Below are positions 60,510 to 64,000 of a DNA stretch of 64,000 bases, one piece after another; the stretch's first letter is position 1; the number at the start of each line of letters is the position of its first letter. The stretch comes from Neelides folsomi (taxonomy: Eukaryota > Arthropoda > Collembola > Neelipleona > Neelidae), in NCBI GenBank assembly GCA_034687125.1, contig JAQGBZ010000046.1, positions 186,001-250,000 on the forward strand. Reading direction: 5' to 3'. Both the position numbers and the translations under genes were made by a program. A model generated the notes under the pieces. That model ran no database searches, was not told the origin of the DNA, and worked only from the letters and a program-made list of their open reading frames with translations.

Positions 60510-60816
60510 GGGCTGAGTTTTACTTTTCCCTCCAGCTTTTTTGACAAATTTTGGCAATTGCTTTCTGACTCATAGTTGATTGTATTCTATTGTTTTTGGA
60601 TATGTTAGGTTAGGTTAGGTTAGAATTAATGGGAATGACGTCTTTCGCCAAATAACCTAACCTAACATGTAATAAATTGATTAAAATGCATCATGGCAGT
60701 TGGCAATTGCCATGATGGCAAATAATATCCATATCATTTACATGCATAGGCAATTGCCAACTTGGCAATTTTCAAAATTTGCCAAAAAATCTGGAGGGAA
60801 AAGTAAAACTCAGCCC
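60510..60816. mobile_element. MITE, 307 bp, with TTAGG run
   Basis: The inverted ends GGGCTGAGTTTTACTTTTCC continue to about 50 bases with few mismatches, the right-hand copy ending at 60816. The sequence ATTCTT occurs immediately outside both ends (60504-60509 and 60817-60822), a likely 6-base target duplication. The interior contains TTAGGTTAGGTTAGGTTAG (about 60605) and its partial complement CCTAACCTAACAT (about 60655), making a second inner palindrome. No coding capacity. Confidence 0.8.
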
Positions 60817-62316
60817 ATTCTTGTATGTATCTGCTAATAAAAGGATTTAATTCGGATAAATCATTCCATCATGAACAATCGTTAAATCAAAAGTCGTGCA
60901 TTTGAAGGAACTGGGGTCGAATGGACGCCAAAAGTACAACTAATATATTATGTTTGTCTGTCTGTTCAATGTAAAACGCATTAGCTTGTAGAAGTCCTAT
61001 TTGAGTTAATCAAAAGAATTTAGCGAATATCTGCTAATAAGCGGAATATTTAGATCGACATTGCATAGGTTCATATTAGTAGAGCAACGAACTTTATCTA
61101 CATATCGGAAAACAGAGGATTCCATTCATACGTATAAGGATGAAATAAAAATTGGCTTTACTATAACTACAAACATTTTTAATAGTTCACTTTGTCGCAA
61201 CTTGTAACCACTTGTCCATTTTAGTTCGAAGGAAATGGAGAATAAGGAGGAAAAGTCTATAAAAGGATAATTACACAACCCGCGATGAATCCTTTATTCC
61301 CTCCTATCTAAATTGGAACCATAAATGGAAATACTCAAAAGGGAAGTTGGTTTGAGGAAAAAATAGTTAACAAATAATTTGCAAATAAAATGGATCGCAA
61401 ATTGTTTCCATTTATCCTCAAATTGCCCATAAGCTCAATTTGCAAACAAGACCAACAAAGCTAACAAATGATCAAGTTTTAAACATTTGATCAGTTGACG
61501 ACAAATTGAAATATTATACAAACGGCATCTTATGCTTTAACCTTTAACATTTTTATGTCTTGGGTAATCTTTAGGAAATGTCCATGTATTTATTAACCAT
61601 TTAAAAATGTCGTCAAATGATGTGTAACAAATACATGGGCTATTTGTCTACAATATTTGCAGATGCAGCCGTGGGTCGAATAATTGTATTGATACTATTT
61701 GTTAAATAAATACGGAAAATATATTGAATCTTAAGGAAGATATATTTTTACAATATTCTCGATATTTGTATAAATATGTGTTAAGGACGGGGAAGGGCGA
61801 CGCCGAAGAAGGATGAAATTCGTCACTATAGGTTATCATTGGGAAAGATATAAAAATTTGCAAACAAACTCTGCCCTTCTTTTGGCCGAACAGAGAAATC
61901 TCCTGAACCTCCAAAGATTCCCATCATAATGATAATGAAGAGGAAGTTAGGGGAATTGAAATAGCCTACATTCACACAACCCATTATTTTTATTATCATT
62001 TACCATCTCCGCCATCGGCTCTTAATTTATGATCACTTAACTACGATTCAACAACTTCTGTGTCAACGGGAGGAATGTCGCATTTGTGGAGATTTTCCTC
62101 AAAACGCGACCCAAGTTGAAGGTTCAGTAGAGAGGATCATTAAGAGAAAAAAAGTAATGCGAATTTTATACATGGAGTTCTACAGAGGAGGGATATGCCA
62201 ATAACGAACTCTGGCCGCAGCTTGACATGTGAGGATTCTTTATCGAGGGTTTGGACGTTTGGAGCTGGGGAGAGGAACCGGTATAGTCTGGCTCGCACCC
62301 CATCACACTTGGCCGG
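60817..62316. other. Intergenic, upstream of the acidic peptide gene
   Basis: No gene supported. The composition becomes less AT-rich from about 61780 to 62340 (for example gggaggaatgtcgcatttgt, cgttggtcgcc-like patches and a gagctggggagaggaaccgg stretch), consistent with a proximal control region for the gene starting near 62342. Confidence 0.4.
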
Positions 62317-62323
62317 TATAAAT
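62317..62323 (+). promoter_or_regulatory. TATA box with initiator
   Basis: TATAAAT in a GC-rich context (ggccggTATAAATAcaac), with a TCAGAAC initiator-like site about 25 bases downstream (about 62340-62346). It is the clearest core promoter in the window and points to the acidic peptide gene. Confidence 0.75.
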
Positions 62324-62596
62324 ACAACTCGAGTTCCGCTCAGAACAACACACAGCTTTTGCAACTACTCGAGATCACTTCAAGCTCAAATACAAACACA
62401 AAGGCAAGAGCTTAAACATTAAAACAAAATTACACTTCAACTTTGAACAAAAATTTGTTCAAAATCTTATTTTAAATTTTTCTTCAATTAGAAATTTTAT
62501 GGAAATTAATTTTGAAAATTGAATTTACTTAAATTTTTGAGTTTTATTTCAATTATTAAATATTTTAGTTAATTATAATTTCTCTTTAGATTCAAT

Positions 62597-62785
62597 ATGA
62601 ATCCCCCAGAGAGTGAGGAACAGGCAGTGGAGACTCCCTCGGAGGAGCCAGCAGCAGAAACAACCGAAGGAGGAGAAGTAAGTTGAATATTTAGAAACTT
62701 TTGAAATTAAATATTTTGAAATGATTTGGTTATTGGATATTTTACTAATTTTTTTAATTTTGAATAGGCGGAGGCGGCGGAATAA
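62597..62785 (+). CDS. 32-residue acidic peptide (2 coding exons)
   Basis: Coding exons 62597-62677 and 62768-62785 join in phase 0 (donor GTAAGT, acceptor GAATAG) to give MNPPESEEQAVETPSEEPAA and then ETTEGGEAEAAE. Eleven or more of 32 residues are glutamate and there is no lysine or arginine. There is no signal peptide. The untranslated leader runs from the TATA-directed start near 62342, and a TCTCTTTAG acceptor just before the ATG suggests a leader intron. Strong promoter, good splice sites and a GC-rich coding part in AT-rich surroundings argue that it is real. The role is unknown; intrinsically disordered, perhaps a myosin-light-chain-like or MARCKS-like N-terminal exon of a longer isoform. 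Confidence 0.55.
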
Positions 62786-64000
62786 AAGATCTGATTAAAA
62801 AATGTAAGAGAGAAGACGCTTAGCGGACACCACTGCTAGTGATGGACTTTTTACTAATAATAGAGAAACGCATTTTCCAACCTTCTTGTATTGTCTCTTC
62901 ACTATCTATGTATTTTTATGACTTTTTAACTTAATTTTCAATACTTCTTTGGTTTATTAAAATGACGAAAAAAATGTTACAATTATGGTTGGTATTTCAA
63001 ACAAGGAAGAATTGGAATCTTTAAAATATTTAGGAGATTAATTGGCTCAATGTTCTAATTCTAAAATATTGTTGAAAATTATGTAAAAAAGTTTAAATTT
63101 TCTGTTACTCATTTAAGATTTACTCACTAATCATTTAATGTTTTTCTGAGTCTATCAATTTATTGTTTTATGTTCAATTTTGGCAAAAAATAAAAAAAAC
63201 GTACTTTTATTATAACATAACATAAATGCTCACAATATTTCATGAAAATAAAACAATTCAGAGCATAACCACATTGAATTGAATAACTTCTTCCACATGT
63301 GAAAATATGTGCACATGTACATAGCTCACCAATTAAATGCATCTATGATAATATTATAAGATTTGTATTAGTATCTAGTATGCATGATACAAACACATAT
63401 AACATACTTATACTAATAAATATATGCAAAATTCTGTGATTCATAACTTTGGAATTGGAATTAGAGTACATACATTAGATATAATATAGGTAGATTTTCA
63501 TGTTAAAATAAATGGTTCCGTTTTAAGTATATTCTTATATAATTTTAGTTCGTTAGTAGCTCTCAATTCATAGAATGATGAGATTAACAAAAAATGCTTA
63601 TATCGTTTACTTAAATAAAAATCATCGCGGCTACTTCGAATTCACTGTAATTGGAATCATCGCAATAGGAAGAAATGCGTCTTACTTTTGTTATTATTAT
63701 TGATCAAACAAAAAAGTCTGTTGATTCATTTTGCGTAACATGATCAAAACATTGAAAGGATGCTGATATTGAAATAATCACACTTATAGATATACTAATA
63801 TTTATGTACGAGTATGTTACATTTAAGATATACCTTCATATGTATACAGTATGTACATAAAATTATATGGTACTCCTACTTATATACAAATAATATGGTA
63901 GTAAATAGTATAAAATATGTTATGTTATACTTTATATTTATAATATGTACTAATGTTCATATATATTTACTATTATATCACAATATCACTAACTCATATG
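62786..64000. other. 3' region and intergenic tail
   Basis: The first ~200 bases after the stop are probably the 3' untranslated region of the acidic peptide gene. The remainder to the window end is AT-rich, rich in TATAT and TACATA strings, with nothing I can support. Confidence 0.4.

Noticed and set aside
1-64000. CRISPR arrays, operons or bacterial contamination
   Set aside because: Spliced eukaryotic genes occur throughout; there are no direct-repeat/spacer arrays and no gene strings with ribosome binding sites.

Overview
The window looks like a piece of an AT-rich arthropod nuclear genome. Short introns with GT..AG ends interrupt almost every gene, secreted and multi-exon genes dominate, TTAGG-type telomere-like runs are scattered about (9497, 47228, 60606), and there is a CFAP44 gene, a midline-fasciclin gene and a 7TM gustatory receptor. 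The mix of small secreted families, an acyltransferase of the WS/DGAT type and F-box-like debris would suit a springtail (Collembola), but that placement is an inference of low confidence.

Layout. 1.5-6.3 kb (+): three small secreted coiled-coil genes, two of which share exon phases and a C-terminal IWKxNFKxIN motif. 6.7-7.2 kb: a TA-flanked MITE. 7.8-8.2 kb (+): a small orphan gene. 8.8-10.6 kb (-): a five-exon C-type lectin carrying a long-TIR element in its last intron. 11.3-12.6 kb (+): an intronless secreted protein of 441 residues, followed by a truncated duplicate whose middle is replaced by a GC-rich minisatellite. 14.9-19.6 kb (-): midline fasciclin (four FAS1 domains and an EMI-like segment). 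20.8-22.7 kb (+): a WS/DGAT-like acyltransferase. 23.3-24.0 kb (+): a SET-domain protein with a signal peptide. 24.1-27.1 kb (-): two uncharacterised secreted genes. 27.8-29.0 kb (-): a Shisa-like small membrane protein. 30.1-37.8 kb (+): the axonemal gene CFAP44. 37.9-39.0 kb: a decayed Tc1/mariner element. 39.2-39.5 kb (-): a small secreted cysteine-rich locus. 41.5-43.1 kb (-): a second SET protein, this one with a basic nuclear-type N-terminus. 43.4-44.3 kb: an 819-bp MITE. 44.9-46.7 kb (+): a gustatory receptor of 414 residues. 47.6-48.7 kb (+): a four-TM protein. 49.2-50.1 kb (+): a cysteine-rich type I membrane protein. 50.5-51.4 kb (-): a partial 7TM-type gene, with a decayed copy of part of it at 52.3 kb. 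52.4-55.4 kb (-): a secreted carboxylesterase-like protein. 55.8-62.1 kb: mostly empty, with F-box-like remnants and a MITE. 62.3-62.8 kb (+): a strong TATA promoter driving a 32-residue acidic peptide.

The genes do not form one pathway; the only linking theme is secretion or the cell surface (about a dozen of about nineteen loci). The best candidates for something undescribed are the secreted SET protein with its nuclear-type paralogue 18 kb away, the tandem secreted coiled-coil family, and the intronless secreted gene with its rearranged duplicate. For most of the spliced genes I joined exons by hand using splice signals, and phases were checked base by base where stated.
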